Assembly (NCBI GenBank): GCA_009823395.1
Contig: CM020512.1
Coordinates: 8,559,905 to 8,623,904 of the forward strand
Origin: Thamnaconus septentrionalis
Lineage: Eukaryota; Chordata; Actinopteri; Tetraodontiformes; Monacanthidae
Reading direction: 5' to 3'
DNA length: 64,000 bases
Shown: positions 1 through 13,383 of the stretch, one piece after another
Numbering within the stretch: position 1 is the stretch's first letter
Layout of the letters: each line of letters begins with the position of its first letter
Program-made: the position numbers and the translations under genes
The notes under the pieces: model-generated
Told to the model about the DNA's origin: nothing
Databases searched by the model: none
Seen by the model: the letters and a program-made list of their open reading frames with translations, nothing else

Positions 1-584
1 GGGGAGGAGAAGTAACCCGGAGCGGGACTTCGCTCGGCTCCGCTCCCCTTTGTCTGGGGACCGGTCGCCTTTTTTTTTTTTTTTTATTCTTTTATTTTTC
101 CCAAAATGTTTTTTTTTTGTTCACTGCTGCTGCTGCTCTCCTCCTCCTCTTCCTCCTCCTCCTCCTCTTCCACGATGTTAGCATGTGTTTGTTTTACTTG
201 GCCGCCGACTCCCAGCAAGCCGTACACAGTTTAACTCGCAGCTACCCCGAGGCAGACGTGACCTTTATGCCTCTTTTCTTAAAAAGCCCAGCGCCAAACT
301 CAATTGAAGCCCCCCACAAACCCACCCCCCCTGCCCGCCTCGGCCCGGCCCGGCCCTACCCAGAGCCCACCTCCCACCGCCGGCCCTGAGGGGCGACTTG
401 TGTTGTGGAGCCACCATGTTACCCCCATTCATTCATCCATCTAGCCGAGCGTGCATTCATCACTGTCGCCGTCTCATCCATCTTAACTCCCTCCTGCCGA
501 CACACAGGGAAGCTCCAGGGGGAGGAGGAGGAGGAGGAGGGAATGGGCTCCCACTCGGCCTCTCCAAAATGTAACAGGCCCCTG

Positions 585-627
585 CACTCACTCACTCACT
601 CACTCACTCACTCACTCACTCACTCAC
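585..627. repeat. CACT tetranucleotide microsatellite
   Basis: About 11 CACT units. Confidence 0.95.
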
Positions 628-1741
628 AGTAAACAAACAGGGAGCCACTCAAGGCGCACGGGGGGCCTCTCCAGTGACAAACAGTGCTTGTGCTCGGCGG
701 CCAGCGAGCGAGCGAGCGAGCAGGGAGGGAAGGAAGGAACGCAACGCTCTCCACTTTTTTTTCTTCCACTTAGTCAGATGTTTCGACTCAGAGCAGACCA
801 AGAGACTTTGTGTTTATGAGAAGCATTCATCTCACCCCCTCCCGCCCCCCTCACTCCCGCCAACTCCTCTTTCTTGGGGTTTTAGTGCCTGCGTCCATGT
901 CGGCTTCCTTTCATTTCTGTTATTCTGCAGCCTGCGCGCTCGCTCAGGTAGCCTCGGCCACCGTCTGGTCACGCTCCTCCGTGCTCGCGCCCGTTTGATT
1001 GGACTTCTGCGAGGAAGGAAGGCTGCATCAGCCTCGCGCTTCCTGCTTCCTGTTGTGTCCCAGCAACAATCGCACACATCCCCTCTCCTCCATTCTTTTC
1101 CCCTCGTCCACTTACTTCATGGAACCGGGAGGCTTCCTTTCGCCGGACCTTGTTGTTTTGTCGAGGAATCTTCCAGTGGAACACCTCAGCGAGGGGTCGC
1201 CTAGTTTACCGTCCACTGGTCCCCGACTGGTTTTCCCCTACGATGAGAGCTGGAGGTGAAACTGCAGTGAAAACACTTGAAGTCGTTTGTCGAGTTCATA
1301 AATTCAAACCCGCAGCTTCTGTTCTGTCGCAGTTCAGCCCTTTTTTTTTCCCCAAATGAAGGCTGCTTGTCAGCAAACTCACTCATTCTGTCCCATTTGC
1401 GTGAACTGGCCTAATCTAAAACCACGAGAACGTTAAGAACCTCGCTGGTGTGGGTCGGGGTCGTCCTGAGACCCTCAGCCGGAGAGGTGAAAGTGAAGCT
1501 GCGGAAGAAAAGAAAGGAGAGGAGGAGGAAGGCCTCTCTGCCATACAGGCCTCCTCTCCTGTTGGGTGGTGTGCGCTGGAATGCATCATGATTATAGAGG
1601 CGGCTCGCAGCGTACGGCCATCATCTCTCCCAGAGCCGACCACGAGGCACTGCAGCGCGCACTGCTGCCCCAAAAAGAAGGTCGGTTCCTCCTCTATTCA
1701 GTTGCCATGTGGCATTTCGGCTATTCCCATCTGCATCGCTG

Positions 1742-1742
<1 letters not shown>

Positions 1743-1828
<86 letters not shown>

Positions 1829-1837
1829 TGTATGTGT
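1743..1837. repeat. GT dinucleotide microsatellite
   Basis: About 39 perfect GT units followed by two interrupted TATGTG units, in the presumed epha2 intron. Confidence 0.97.
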
Positions 1838-3462
1838 TTTCTTTTTCTTTCTGGAGCTCTTGAATGGCATTTCATTCTCTTTGCCTTCTGCTCAGCGGTG
1901 AATAGCAATGTTAATGGGTTAGCTAGAAACCCTTTAAGTGATGAGTGGGAGGGAGGAAGGAATTTGGGGATTACGAGCGGCAGAGCTTGGGCTATGAATT
2001 GGGGTTTTTTCGGGGGGCAGCGGCCGCGGCAGCTGTTCCCCCCACTCAGCGCAGGAGTCGGCCCGGACTTGCCCTCTCTTGGCACTCCCCTCCTTTTCTC
2101 CGGCCCTCAGCAGGATACAGTATTCCTCCCTTTCTTCTTTCTCCGACCTTCTGTCGCAGCACCTCTGCATTGCCTCGTTCAGGTTAATGAGTAGCTGTTG
2201 GTGAAACAGCTGGCTGGGACTCGTGGGTGTGTGTGTGTGTGTGGAGGGGGGAGTGGGGGTTGGGGGTTGCCGACCCTGGGGGTGGGGGGCTCGGCTGCTG
2301 ACTGGATGAGTGTGAGAGTCCACGGCACATGTGTCCGATTCCAGGCCCGCCATTTGGCATCGTGAGATTTTATTTTAAGAGCTTAAAAGGTGTTTTGCAG
2401 AAGTCTTTGCTGCAATAACTACATCTCCCACAATGCATAGTGAGGACTGGTTCCCACGTCGGCTGAAAACGACTTAGGAAATACCCACAAAAGGTCCAAA
2501 AACACCCAAGACGGTAAAAAAAAAAAAAAAACTGTTGCGGCAGGACAGCGATGTGATGAAAGTTTGAGCAAAGCTTATGTAACAACTTGTGTTTCGGTGA
2601 CGCTTGTCTCTTGTCGACTCGGAAAGGTTGATTGATGCACGAACGCGGGCGTTGAAAAAATAATAACCCTGACTCTTACAAAGTGGAGGAGTGATTGCAC
2701 GCGTGCCGGCCAACACTTCCAGCCTCGACACCGACTCTGCCGGACGGACCTGCCAAGTATTTCTGCGCCGGCCTTCATCCTCTCTGCGTCCGCACGCTGC
2801 CAACCGCAGCGCCGCACGGAGCGAATCACAATCAATCAAGTAAATCCCCCCCTGATTTTTTTTAAACCGGCTGGCGATTTCCCTCCAGCGTGCGCGCGTG
2901 CGTGAGTGAGTGAGTGAGTGAGTGAGTGTGTGTGGTCGTCGGCGGCAGCCTTCAAAACGGCGTTTGCACGTTCGCGAAACCACAACCGCCGTCGGCCTCG
3001 TGTCGTCTCCGTCCTTGGCATCTTCTCCTCAACTCCTCTGGAATCTTCACATTGAAACTTGACTGCATCACCCCGGTGGGTCGTACACCGCCTGTTTTGT
3101 CTTGGCCGTTTTGGAAATACTCCTCCTCCTCCGACTCTCCAAACAATCCAAACCGACTCCGGGCCGCTCGCATTCTGTCCTTCCCTCCTCCGCCAAGTCT
3201 CGTTTGCAACCGGCCGACGTCTCTTGACATCTGTCGCCGAACTATTTAAAAATGCGGCCAACGTCTGGGAAGGCGAGGAAGGAAACGCGTGTTTGTGTAT
3301 GTTTGTGCGTGTTAGTGTGTGAGTGTGTGTGTGTGCGCGCGAGCGGGCTTGGCAGACGGACGGGAACAGGTGACGGGGCAGCCGACATAATCCCCCGTGT
3401 TTTTGTGCACACATGCAGGCGCGGGCGCATGTGTGCGGTGTACACGCACGGCCGCCTGCCTG

Positions 3463-3495
<33 letters not shown>

Positions 3496-4220
3496 GCGAA
3501 TGTGTGATAGTGTGAGGGCATGTGTGAGCCGCAGCCTGTCGGAATGCCCCTGCAGACCGTCTCCTTCACGGCTTCGCCCCCTCTGTTAGAAAAATTTCAC
3601 ACCGCATCAGCCTCGCGTTTCATGGCCGCGCCGGCCGCAGCTGGAGCCTCTACCTGCCGCGCCGCGTCTGGAGCTGGACGTGTGAAATCGGGAGGCGTCT
3701 TGTATCAACCGATAGGGTTTCAGAGAGCCGGTGGGCATCCGGGGGGAGGAAGGAGGGCAGAGGAATTTCATAAACTTGTGAGTGGAAATGGAGGATTTTA
3801 GTTTCCTGGTACATCCGTCGTTTCTTTTGCCCTTTTCTTTTTTGTTTTTGTCGCTGGACGTTGTTTTTTTTTTTTTTTCTTTTCGGGCTGACTTACCACT
3901 GTGGAATGTCGTCGGACTGGCTGCGTTTGTCAAAAGTCAGTGAGGGAGCAGCATCCGATTGGGGGCAGGGGGTTGGTGGTTGAAACGCTGATGAGAAGGA
4001 GTGTCAGGAGGATTTTTTTGTTTTTCGGAGGCGGGGCCACGTGACTCGATCTTACCTGGAACAGAAAGGAGTCACATGGCCTTTTTCACCCCCTCGACTA
4101 AATCTGACCTTTGACCTTAATAAAGAGTTCAACTTAAAACCTTGTTTCTGCTGATGTTGTCCAGAAAGTGGACTTGTTCACTCGGCTCGGCTCACGTCAA
4201 TGTGACCTCTCTGTTTGCAG

Positions 4221-7200
4221 AGTGTCAGCCCGGCTTCTTTAAGGACGCAGCGTTGGACAACAAGTGCAAGCCGTGTCCCGCCAACACGCAGCGGCAGGCC
4301 GCCGGAGCCCTGTCATGTCCCTGCATGGACGGATTCTACCGGGCAGCATCGGACGACCCCTCCGGACCTTGCTCAGGTAAACAGCCCCCCCCCCGTCACC
4401 CTGAACGCATCATCATGGTGAGGTCGTGCTGCAAGACTTTTCTAGAGAACCCTGGCAGAGCAGCCGAGTTGGACATTAAACACATTTAAAAAATAAATAA
4501 ATAAATAAATCTTTAGTTAAAATGATGGTTTGTTTTTGGTAGAATAAGGAGCATTTATCTGGGTAGAACATTCCTGGGGCGTGTGTGTGTGTGTGGGGGG
4601 CGTGATGTCACTCCTCAAACTCGCTCTCGAGCAACGCAAGCATGTTGAAGCAGCTGCCTGCAAAGTCAGCAAAAAATAAATAAATGCACTCAAGTCGGTA
4701 CTTAATCCTAAAAACTGAGCCTAGCACTTTCCTGCTTTGCAAATGAAGCCCCACATCATGTCGATTCTGAGAATGTAGATATGTGCAAAAAAAAACAAAA
4801 CACTTGTGGTTTGAAATTCGAGTGAAAGACAAAGAATTGGAGAGGAAAAAAGTTTTCCCAAGAATGAAATCTGAAACCTGCTTCCGGACAACTCCTCTCT
4901 GATTGGTCAAGATGTGACTAAAGCTGGGAAATTACAGAATAACCTTTTTTCTTTTTTTGTGTGATACAGTTTCATTCCTTCTGAGGTGTTAAAAAAAGAA
5001 AAAATATCGATATCCGGGACTGAATAAGAAATATTCCAGGCAAGACTCGCTGCTCCTCCTCCTTCCAAAACACTCCTTTATTTCCCCTCAGGCCTCCCCT
5101 CGGCTCCCAGGGACCTGGTGGCCACCAGCAGCGGCGGGAAGCTGCTCCTCGCCTGGAGCCCCCCGGAGGACACGGGCGGCCGCTCGGACATCACCTACAG
5201 TGTGGAGTGCCAGCACTGCGAGGGGGCGCTGTGCCTGCCCTGCGGCGACAAGGTCCGCTACGAGCCGGCCAGCACTGGGCTGACCGAGCCACGGGTGGCG
5301 GTGAGCGACCTGGAGGCGCACCTCAACTACACCTTCACCGTGGAGGTGCACAGCGGCGTGTCGCTCTTCGTGGGCCAGGCCAACAAGGCGCCGTCCACTA
5401 GCGCCCTGACCACCTCGATGCTCTACACAGGTGGCGCCACCTTTCTGCAGGAATCCTCAAACCTCACACCCTGGCTTTCTTTCTTTATTTATTTCTTTTT
5501 CGCCCTCTGATTCTTAACTTCAGATCCCCCCAAGATCATCTCCATGCGGCTGGTGGAGAAGACCACCAACAGCCTGTCGCTGTCCTGGGACGTGTCTCCA
5601 CGGCGGTGGAACAAACTGCAACCCGTCCGCTACGAGCTCACCTACCGCAAGAAGGTGCAACGCTTTGTTTGTTTTTCATTCAGTGTTAACTTTTTCTAGG
5701 TTTAAAGCTTAAGTGTGTAATATTTAGAGCTTTTGAGAAGAAACAGCGACATCAAGTGGTTACATTTAAGATTGCGACGCTCTTACACCCCCCCTCCCTC
5801 TCTCGACCTTGCCAGTGAACTACTTTGGCCTGTCCAAACTTGGCTTCACCTTCTTCTTTGTTGGTTTATTTGAGGATGCGAGCAGTCACCCTAAATATGA
5901 AATGCACTGTCAGGCAACTTGGGATTGTCCACACCAGGCTTCCTTAGAGATATGGCAGAGCAAGATGGCATTTAACTGGGACCATTGCTCTCTGTATATT
6001 CTTAAATATAAATAAGAACCGTTCTATGGGAAAACTAAATATGTTTTATTCTATCAAGTATCCACTTTTGTTCATGTTTTTGTTAATGTGTTTATGGACA
6101 GCATATTAAGCTTTTACCAATATAAAAATCAGAAATCAGGTGAAAATTTACACAATGGACCTTTATTGTAAATATGCTAAATAACACACATGAACGACGT
6201 CTTGTCGCTAATCACATCAACTCCGTCTCTACAGGACGACAACCTGGACGTGACTACCTATGTGGTGCACATCCTGGAGAAGAACTTTGTGCAGATCTCG
6301 GAACTGGCTCCTGGCACCGTCTACCTGTTCCGGGTGCAGGCACTGGGCAGCGACGGCAACCCAGGAGGCTCCGGCGTGGAGGAGGTGTTCGAGACGTCCA
6401 GGGAAGGTACGGTAGAGACACGGAGGACACGAAAGCAAAATAATGAGGCGCGTCATTTCCTACCAAACATGAGAAACTCAGTGGTGTGTTGTTTTTTTTT
6501 CTCCTCTGTGTTTTCCAGGATCTCTGACTCAGAACACCACCGTCATCCTCATCTGCGTGGCTGTGGGGGCGGTCCTGCTCTTCATAGCGGGTCTGGCGCT
6601 GTGCCTGCGGCGACGGTCAGTATCCTCTGGTCTGTCTGTCTGTCTGTCTGTCTGTCTGGCCGGCCAAAGCCCCACCCACCACCACCACCATCATCACCAC
6701 CACCACCAGTTTCCTCTCTCTCCCCCTTTTCCTTCCTGCGGGGGCCTTCGCATGGCCTCTGCTTTCACTCCGTCCTCACCTCTCTCTCCCCCTCCCACAC
6801 CCCGCCGACTTTCTCTTTCTCTTTCTCTGGATCTGTGTCCCCCCGCCGTTCACTGGGGGGAAGAATTTTCCATGAATGCGCCTTGTCATTGCTGAATGCT
6901 CGCATCCTCCAGAGTGTTGGGTCCCTTCTTTCCCTCCTTGTTTGAAAGGAAATCGGTGCCAGCTTTTGTTTTTTTTTTTCCCTGTATTGTTGCCCGATAA
7001 GAGGCGCTCAGTTCCTTCTGTTTCAGGCCGCCAGCCACTTTGTAAAGGTGACCCGGGGCCGGTACTGTAGCAGGCTGCAGGCCCGTCGCTCTGTTCACCT
7101 CCCACCCCTCTCTCTCTCCCTCCCTCCCTGCCTGCCCGTCTTTCACTTTTTTTTTTTTTAATTTTTTCAAATGGGCTTGGCAAACACGCTCTGTCCGCGG

Positions 7201-10200
7201 CCTTTTATCCAAAGCCTGCTTCTGTGTGAATGGGCTCAGTGCAGCGAGGTCCGCGTCCCTCTGGAGAGCTTGAGAACGTCTTTGAGAAAAAAAAAAAAAA
7301 ACTTCCACAAAGGTTGCTATGCGCTATTGATATTAAAGTGGCAACATGATATAAAGACACGGGTGCATTTGCTGTGTGAAAGCGGGGCTGTTTGCCTATT
7401 TTTATTTGTTTAAATTTTTTTTCCTCTTCTTTTTAATTTAAGAAGGCGAAACTCTCACGCGAGGCAGGGACCAGAGGACACCTACTTCTCAAGCTCAGGT
7501 GGGCAGAACAAAAAAATAAAATAAAAATATTTTTCTTCTTCTTTATGTACATGTTTATATTTAGTTACTTACTTACTTACTTACTTACTTTCGTACGTAT
7601 TTATTTAATTCCAACAGAGCAACTCAAGCCCCTGAAGACCTACGTGGACCCGCACACGTACGAGGACCCCAATACGGCCGTCCTGAAGTTCGCCACTGAA
7701 ATCCACCCCAGCCACGTCACCAAGGAGAAGGTCATCGGCGCTGGTGAGTGACGGCTCCGTCGAGACGATCCTCGGGGGTGGGGGCGGGGCAGGAGGGCCT
7801 GAGTGCCGAGTCGGTGAAAGATCTGCCCCAATTCCCCCCGAAATTCCCTGTTTGGATTGAGCCGTTTTTTTTCTTTTTCTTTCTTTCCCGGCAGCTTAAG
7901 CGGATGACTGACAGCGGTTACTTTAGCGAGATTAGCATCTGTCTGGCCTCATTTGCAAACACACACAAAAAAAATTGAGATATTTTTCTTTCGTGTCGAC
8001 ATACACACACACACACACATCAGCGGTGCTGAGACGGAGTGTATTAAGAGCCACCTTTTACCCTCTGAACCCCCGGTTCCCACGACAGAACCCTCCTCCA
8101 CCTTCAGGCGTCTCCTGGTGTGACAGCTGATTCCCAGGCCTTGGCACCACAGGACATCCACTGCCGCTTACACAATTCCCTCCCAACACCAACACCCGGC
8201 CGGAACACACCCCAGCAGCACGGCCCGGGGCAAAACAGCCAGAAAGAGAGAGCGAGAGAGAGAGAGAGAGAGGAGAGACTTCCACCTTCCTATTTATGAT
8301 GCGCTGCACAAAATTAAAAAACCCGCAGGCGAGAAAACCTGAGCAAATGTATCAGACGGTGTTTACATCCACTACACCCGGGTTCTTTTTTTTCTTTTTT
8401 CTTTTTTTTCCCCCCTCTCTAAACCCTCGGCCCCGTGTCGTCCCTCAGGGGAATTTGGTGAGGTGTACCGTGGCATTCTGAAGGCGCCGGGCAGGAAGGA
8501 GGTGGCGGTGGCCATCAAGACGCTGAAGCCGGGCTACACGGAGAAGCAGCGGCAGGACTTCCTAAGCGAGGCCTCCATCATGGGCCAGTTCTCCCACCAG
8601 AACATCATCCGGCTGGAGGGGGTGGTCACCAAATGTAAGGACTTCTGTGAGTTTTCAGCGGTATCATTTTTCTCAAACTTTATTCCCCACCCCCCACCAA
8701 CTCCCCCTGTATATTTAAGCCCGTTGAAACGCCACTTTTAGTCACCTGACTTGTTGTTTTTTTTGCAGTTAAACACGCTATGATTGTGACGGAATACATG
8801 GAGAACGGAGCGCTGGACCGCTACCTCCGGGTGAGTTGGTCTAATCCATGGATGTATTATGACAACTGGATACTGGACTGCGAATATGGCGGTGCTGCAT
8901 TTTTTTTTCTTCCAGTGGCCACTTGTGGTAGTGCAGCCAAAAATTCCATGTGACCCAAAAAAGAATTTTTCGGGCAATATTAAATACAAAAATACTGCAA
9001 TACAAAAATAAACGCTGGTAAAACAGTTGACAGGACGACCTCCGACCTGAAATCATGATAAATCTTTCTGATGTAGCTTTTTAAGTCATGGACTTTTAAT
9101 CTTTCTCTGAAATTTATAAAGAATAAATTTATTATTCTCAGCATGACATCACATCTTTGTACATGCCCTTTGTCTCGTCTCGTTCTGATTGGCTAATGCG
9201 TTCTGAAGTTACAGAGGCATGATGGCATTTGCCCCAATGAAACGAGTGGGCGGCCATGTTGGATCCTCGAGGGTGTAGTTTACAGTCTGGGCGCAACAGT
9301 CGCAAGTGAACCTCCACTCGTCTTCCTTCCCCTCCAGGACCACGATGGTGAGTTCTCCTCCTTCCAGCTGGTGGGCATGCTGCGGGGCATCGCTGCCGGC
9401 ATGAAGTACCTCTCCGACATGAGCTACGTGCACCGCGACCTGGCCGCCCGTAACATCCTGGTCAACAACACGCTGGAGTGCAAGGTGTCCGACTTCGGCC
9501 TGTCTCGGGTGCTGGAGGACGACCCCGAGGGGACGTACACCACCAGCGTAAGCAGAGGGCGGAGTTTGCCGATCGAACTCGGTGGCCAATCAGGCGGCGC
9601 TTCAAACCAGCTCACGTTTTTGTTTCTTCTCCTGCAGGGAGGGAAGATCCCCATTCGCTGGACGGCTCCGGAGGCCATCGCCTACAGGAAGTTCACCTCG
9701 GCCAGCGACGTGTGGAGTTTCGGGATCGTCATGTGGGAGGTCATGGCCTTCGGCGAAAGGCCGTACTGGGACATGAGCAACCACGAGGTGAGTTGACCGA
9801 CACCCCCCGCACCCCCCGCACCCTCCCAACCTCCCACCACCACCGCCTCAGCCCTCCTCCGATTGTATCTGGGCCTCGTAGCCGTAACAGGGAAATCACA
9901 TTAGTCCCATCTGGAACCTCTTGCAGGTGATGAAGGCCATCAACGAGGCCTTTCGACTGCCGGCGCCGATGGACTGCCCCTCGGCCGTTTACCAGCTCAT
10001 GTTGCAGTGCTGGCTGCAGGACCGCGCCAAGAGGCCGCGCTTCGGCGACATCGTCAACCTGCTGGACAAGCTGCTGCGGAGCCCCGACTCCCTCAAGACC
10101 ATCGCCGACTTTGACCCACGGTGAGGGTTTTTTTGTTGTTTTTCTTCGGACCCCCCGACCAAACGGCTAATTTCCACCAGATGTGGGTGCGCTGCGACCC

Positions 10201-13200
10201 CGCTCTGACGCTGTCGCCAGCGGCAGCTCATAGAAGAAAAAGTACAAAGGATTTATTTTTTTTCTTGATCAGATTCTGGGAGTTGCCTAAAATAACACAT
10301 CTGGTTTGTTTAGATAATCAAACGAAAACTTCAGTTCTGAGGGTTTACCACGCCTCACTGTTACCGCATACCGATAATGTATTACTGCATGAGCACACAA
10401 TCGGAAGATCGCCAGCTTCCTCAAAACATGTTAAAGAAATGGTCATGATATCGTTGCAATTATCATTGGAGCATTTGATTGGAAATTATCAAGTTCCCAG
10501 TGGTGGAAGTACAAAAATCTCCCAAACAAACTCAGATCTTCAGCTCAGGCCTTCGTCTTCTCCTCAGGTCTGGAACTGTGAAGTCTTTGTGTGCTTCTTT
10601 TTATATGAGCCACATTGTGTTCATCAAAATTCAATTGTTCAGTTATTGAAGCTGTTATAACCTTGTAAGGTTGAACTGGCCAAGAGTTTCCAAACTTTTT
10701 GAAGCTTCAGTTTCAAGGGTTTTTTTCCCTCGGTCTACTTGCAGTGAAAGTCGAGGTTCTGTCAAAACGGTGCCAGGATGTTCCAACAAAGCTGTTCAAA
10801 GAGCAGCCTGACATCTTTCCTGCCAGCCTAATGAAAGAAACGTGTGTTCTCATCCAGAGCGCCGCTCTGCTGGATGCACTTTTGTGCGCAAATGCACTTT
10901 TTATTTTTTCACCCGCCCGTTTAGCAGCAGCGGAGTGTGAGAACGGACCAGGAGGTGCCGTATCTTAATTATCTGTCGCCCGACTGGTTTTTTTTTTTTA
11001 TCGCTCGCTGGCTTCCTGCACTGTAATTACAGTCCTCGCCTCCTCGCTGCCTCGCCTCTGTTGTGGGAAAATCTGGTGATTATTATCTTTTTTTCTATCC
11101 CCTCTGTGCTCTCGCAGCGTATCCATCCGCCTGCCCAGCACCAGCGGCTCCGATGGGTCCCCCTTCAGGTCGGTGTCCGAGTGGCTGGAGTCCATCAAGA
11201 TGAGCCAGTACAGCGAGAACTTCAACTGCGCCGGCGTGGTCACCATGGACCAGGTCCTCCAGATGAAGAACGAGTAAGTGATGGAGGCGTCGGCGGGTGT
11301 TGAGGCCCTTTCGTCGGGCAAATTATGTCATCATCTGGGAGCAGTGGAAGCGTTTTTCTCTCGACAGACGAAAGCATTACCATTACCAGCCTCCACGTCG
11401 CAGTTGATTCACTTGTTTTCCCTGAAAAAATGCTTCTTAACGGCCAGCGGAATCGTTTTTTTTTTGCTCCGTATAATTTCCATCCTCGGTTACAACTGCA
11501 ACGTCAAAGACGGAAAAAGTAATGGATGGGAGGTGGAGACGGTGGGGGTGGGGGTGGGAGGGAGGTGAGTGGGGGTGGGGGGGAGGGGCGGGATCATTTG
11601 TGGCGGCTGGCGGTGGAGGCTTGTGGTCGGCTCCTCCAGTCTCGCTCCCATCCTTCTCCTCAGCCACACACCCTGAGAGCCTCGGGCACAACTTTTGCTA
11701 GAACCCCATGAGGGAAAAAAAAAAACAAGCCACCAGTTTTTGCCTGTGCAGGGCAAAGTTCCTTCTGTGGCTTTCCCAACATAAAAGGAGTTGAATGGAA
11801 AATGGAGGAGAGTCTGCGGCGGATTAGAGAGGTAAAACTGACGGGCAGCTTTGGAAGCCCCTCACGTTGGCACATTAGTGTTTGGAGAAAGATTGAGGAG
11901 GTGCGTCGAGCGGGAGCCTCTTCTGGGGAAGTTTGAGCGTCAATGGATCTTCTCAGATGTGGAGCCGAGGGAGCGATTTTTTTTTTTTTTTTGCCGTTTG
12001 ACTTAAAGGTCCCACGTTATAACAGTTTTCAGACGACTCCAGTGAAGCAACTTAAACGTTCACCAGAAAAAAAAAATCAAAAGAACTTAGCCTTCTGTTT
12101 ACAGCCTCCTGCAAAAAATAGAAATGCAGGGGTTTAGCTGCTAAAAATGAGGCTTTGTTGGAAAGGTAATTAAAGGCTCAACTGTTTTCTTTTATTTGAT
12201 GTTCTGATTTTTTTTTTTTTTTTTTAAATTGAAGGACTTGTATTATAGTCATTTTCAGACATTTCGTTTTCATCCCAGCTCCAGCGGACACAATTTATTA
12301 TCTCAGAAAAAGTTGAGGAAAAAAAACAAACTAAAAAACTACAAAATTTAGCTTTCTGTTTCCAGCCTCCCACTAAAACTCATGCTTGATTGGAGATTCC
12401 AAATATTTGGAAAGGGGAAAAAAAATGGCGGTGTCAGAGGGCAGAGCCACATCTGGCGTTGTGCCTATTGTGACATCACGAAGGGCTCATTTCTGTGGGT
12501 TTTTTCAGCAGAAGGAAGAGGATGGCCTTATTTCTCATGTCAGTCGAGTCGCTGGAGACGCTGATTGTTCCTGGAAGTTGCTGGTGCAGCAAAATTAGCG
12601 CAACGGGGGACCTTTGAACTTTTGGGAAAACAAACTTCAGTAAACAAAACGGAGGGACAAATGGCCTGAAAGCTATTTTTATAATGATACGACTCTCCAG
12701 AAAGATCCTCCTCCTCTCCCACACGGCTTCCTGTCCCATGCGTCCCACTGGGCTCTGATCATAATTTGGGAAGATGGGCAGACTGTGGCGCAGACCAGCT
12801 TTTTTCTTTCTCTTTTTTCTTCTTTCTTTCTCGGTCACAGGGCGCTGTGTGATTTCATGGCCCCGTGTTTGCATCTCGGGGCATCTGGTAGCACTCTGGG
12901 AACAGCAGCCCTCACTTCCTACCCACCCTCTGCTCGCCAGACGGGTGATTCATGGTCAATGGGGAGATTCCTCGTTAAGTCATTACGGCTGCAATTAAGG
13001 CCTTAAACTTTAGGCTGCCGCCACCGCCGAGCTGCAGAGGCAGGTCGGTTTCACGTGAAGCCCCCCCCCTCCCTTTGAAGCCAGAGACGGTTTGAATCCC
13101 AGCAGATTACCGAGCGCGCCCTGCCACTGCCTGCCTGATTGGCCTCTGTCGACACTTTGTCACGTTTGCACAAGTGATTCTGGAGAAGCAGGAAGGACGT

Positions 13201-13383
13201 GTTGGAAGACGTCCGGAGGATGAAACGCTGGCTCAGCCCTTTACGTGTTTGTTTTTTTTTCTCCATGTTTCCAGGGATATCAAGAACATCGGGGTGAGGC
13301 TGCCGGGCCATTTGAAAAGAATCGCCTACAGCATCCTGGGTTTGAAGGACCAGACCAGCACCCTGAGCGTGTTTGCCGTGTGA
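4221..13383 (+). CDS. epha2: EphA2 receptor tyrosine kinase, 3' 14 coding exons (5' end outside window)
   Basis: Receptor tyrosine kinase for GPI-anchored ephrin-A ligands at the plasma membrane. Coding exons: 4221-4376, 5092-5430, 5524-5654, 6235-6406, 6519-6615, 7443-7498, 7618-7743, 8449-8634, 8769-8830, 9338-9547, 9638-9787, 9927-10120, 11118-11273, 13275-13383. All phases join and give 713 visible residues with a TGA stop. Domains in visible numbering: cysteine-rich EGF-like segment (1-51), two fibronectin III repeats (about 55-262), membrane helix (about 271-292), juxtamembrane [10 protein letters not shown] with two tyrosines, kinase (about 345-605) and SAM (about 640-705). Kinase motifs are intact: [26 protein letters not shown] and APE. 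The kinase exons of 186, 62, 210, 150, 194 and 156 nt are the usual Eph sizes. The juxtamembrane [17 protein letters not shown] and the neighbours fam131c, clcnk and hspb7 identify EPHA2. The a/b fish paralog is unresolved. The C-terminus SVFAV may bind PDZ domains. Confidence 0.96.
12005..12615. repeat. Dispersed repeat (two units) in epha2 last intron
   Basis: Starts AAAGGTCCCACGTTATAAC and ends GGGGGACCTTTG, inverted ends as in the copy at 37583. Two internal units each contain the 'CTTCTGTTTACAGCCTCC'-type landmark (12093 and 12353). The palindromic core TTGTGACATCACGAAGG is at about 12467-12484. Confidence 0.6.

Larger units (their letters stand above)
1..4220 (+). other. Presumed epha2 intron upstream of the first visible exon
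   Basis: No reading frame in this stretch resembles the Eph ligand-binding domain or signal peptide, and the first recognisable epha2 exon begins at 4221 after a consensus acceptor, so I read it as intron. It is GC- and CpG-richer than the other introns and is full of simple repeats: a CACT tetranucleotide run (585-627), a long GT run (1743-1837), GAGT repeats near 2905-2930 and a second GT run (3465-3493). A site resembling the ZNF143/THAP11 motif lies at 2418-2438. An unrecognised alternative promoter or 5' exon cannot be excluded. Confidence 0.6.

Noticed and set aside
117..389. Leucine-rich open frame resembling a signal peptide at the left edge (possible epha2 exon 1)
   Set aside because: The run of leucines comes from CTC/CCT triplet repeats, no Eph ligand-binding sequence follows, and there is no matching donor in phase. 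Position within an intron is more likely.
1450..2194. Long overlapping frames with Val-Cys or Thr-His repeats
   Set aside because: They are translations of the GT microsatellite at 1743-1837 and have no family resemblance.
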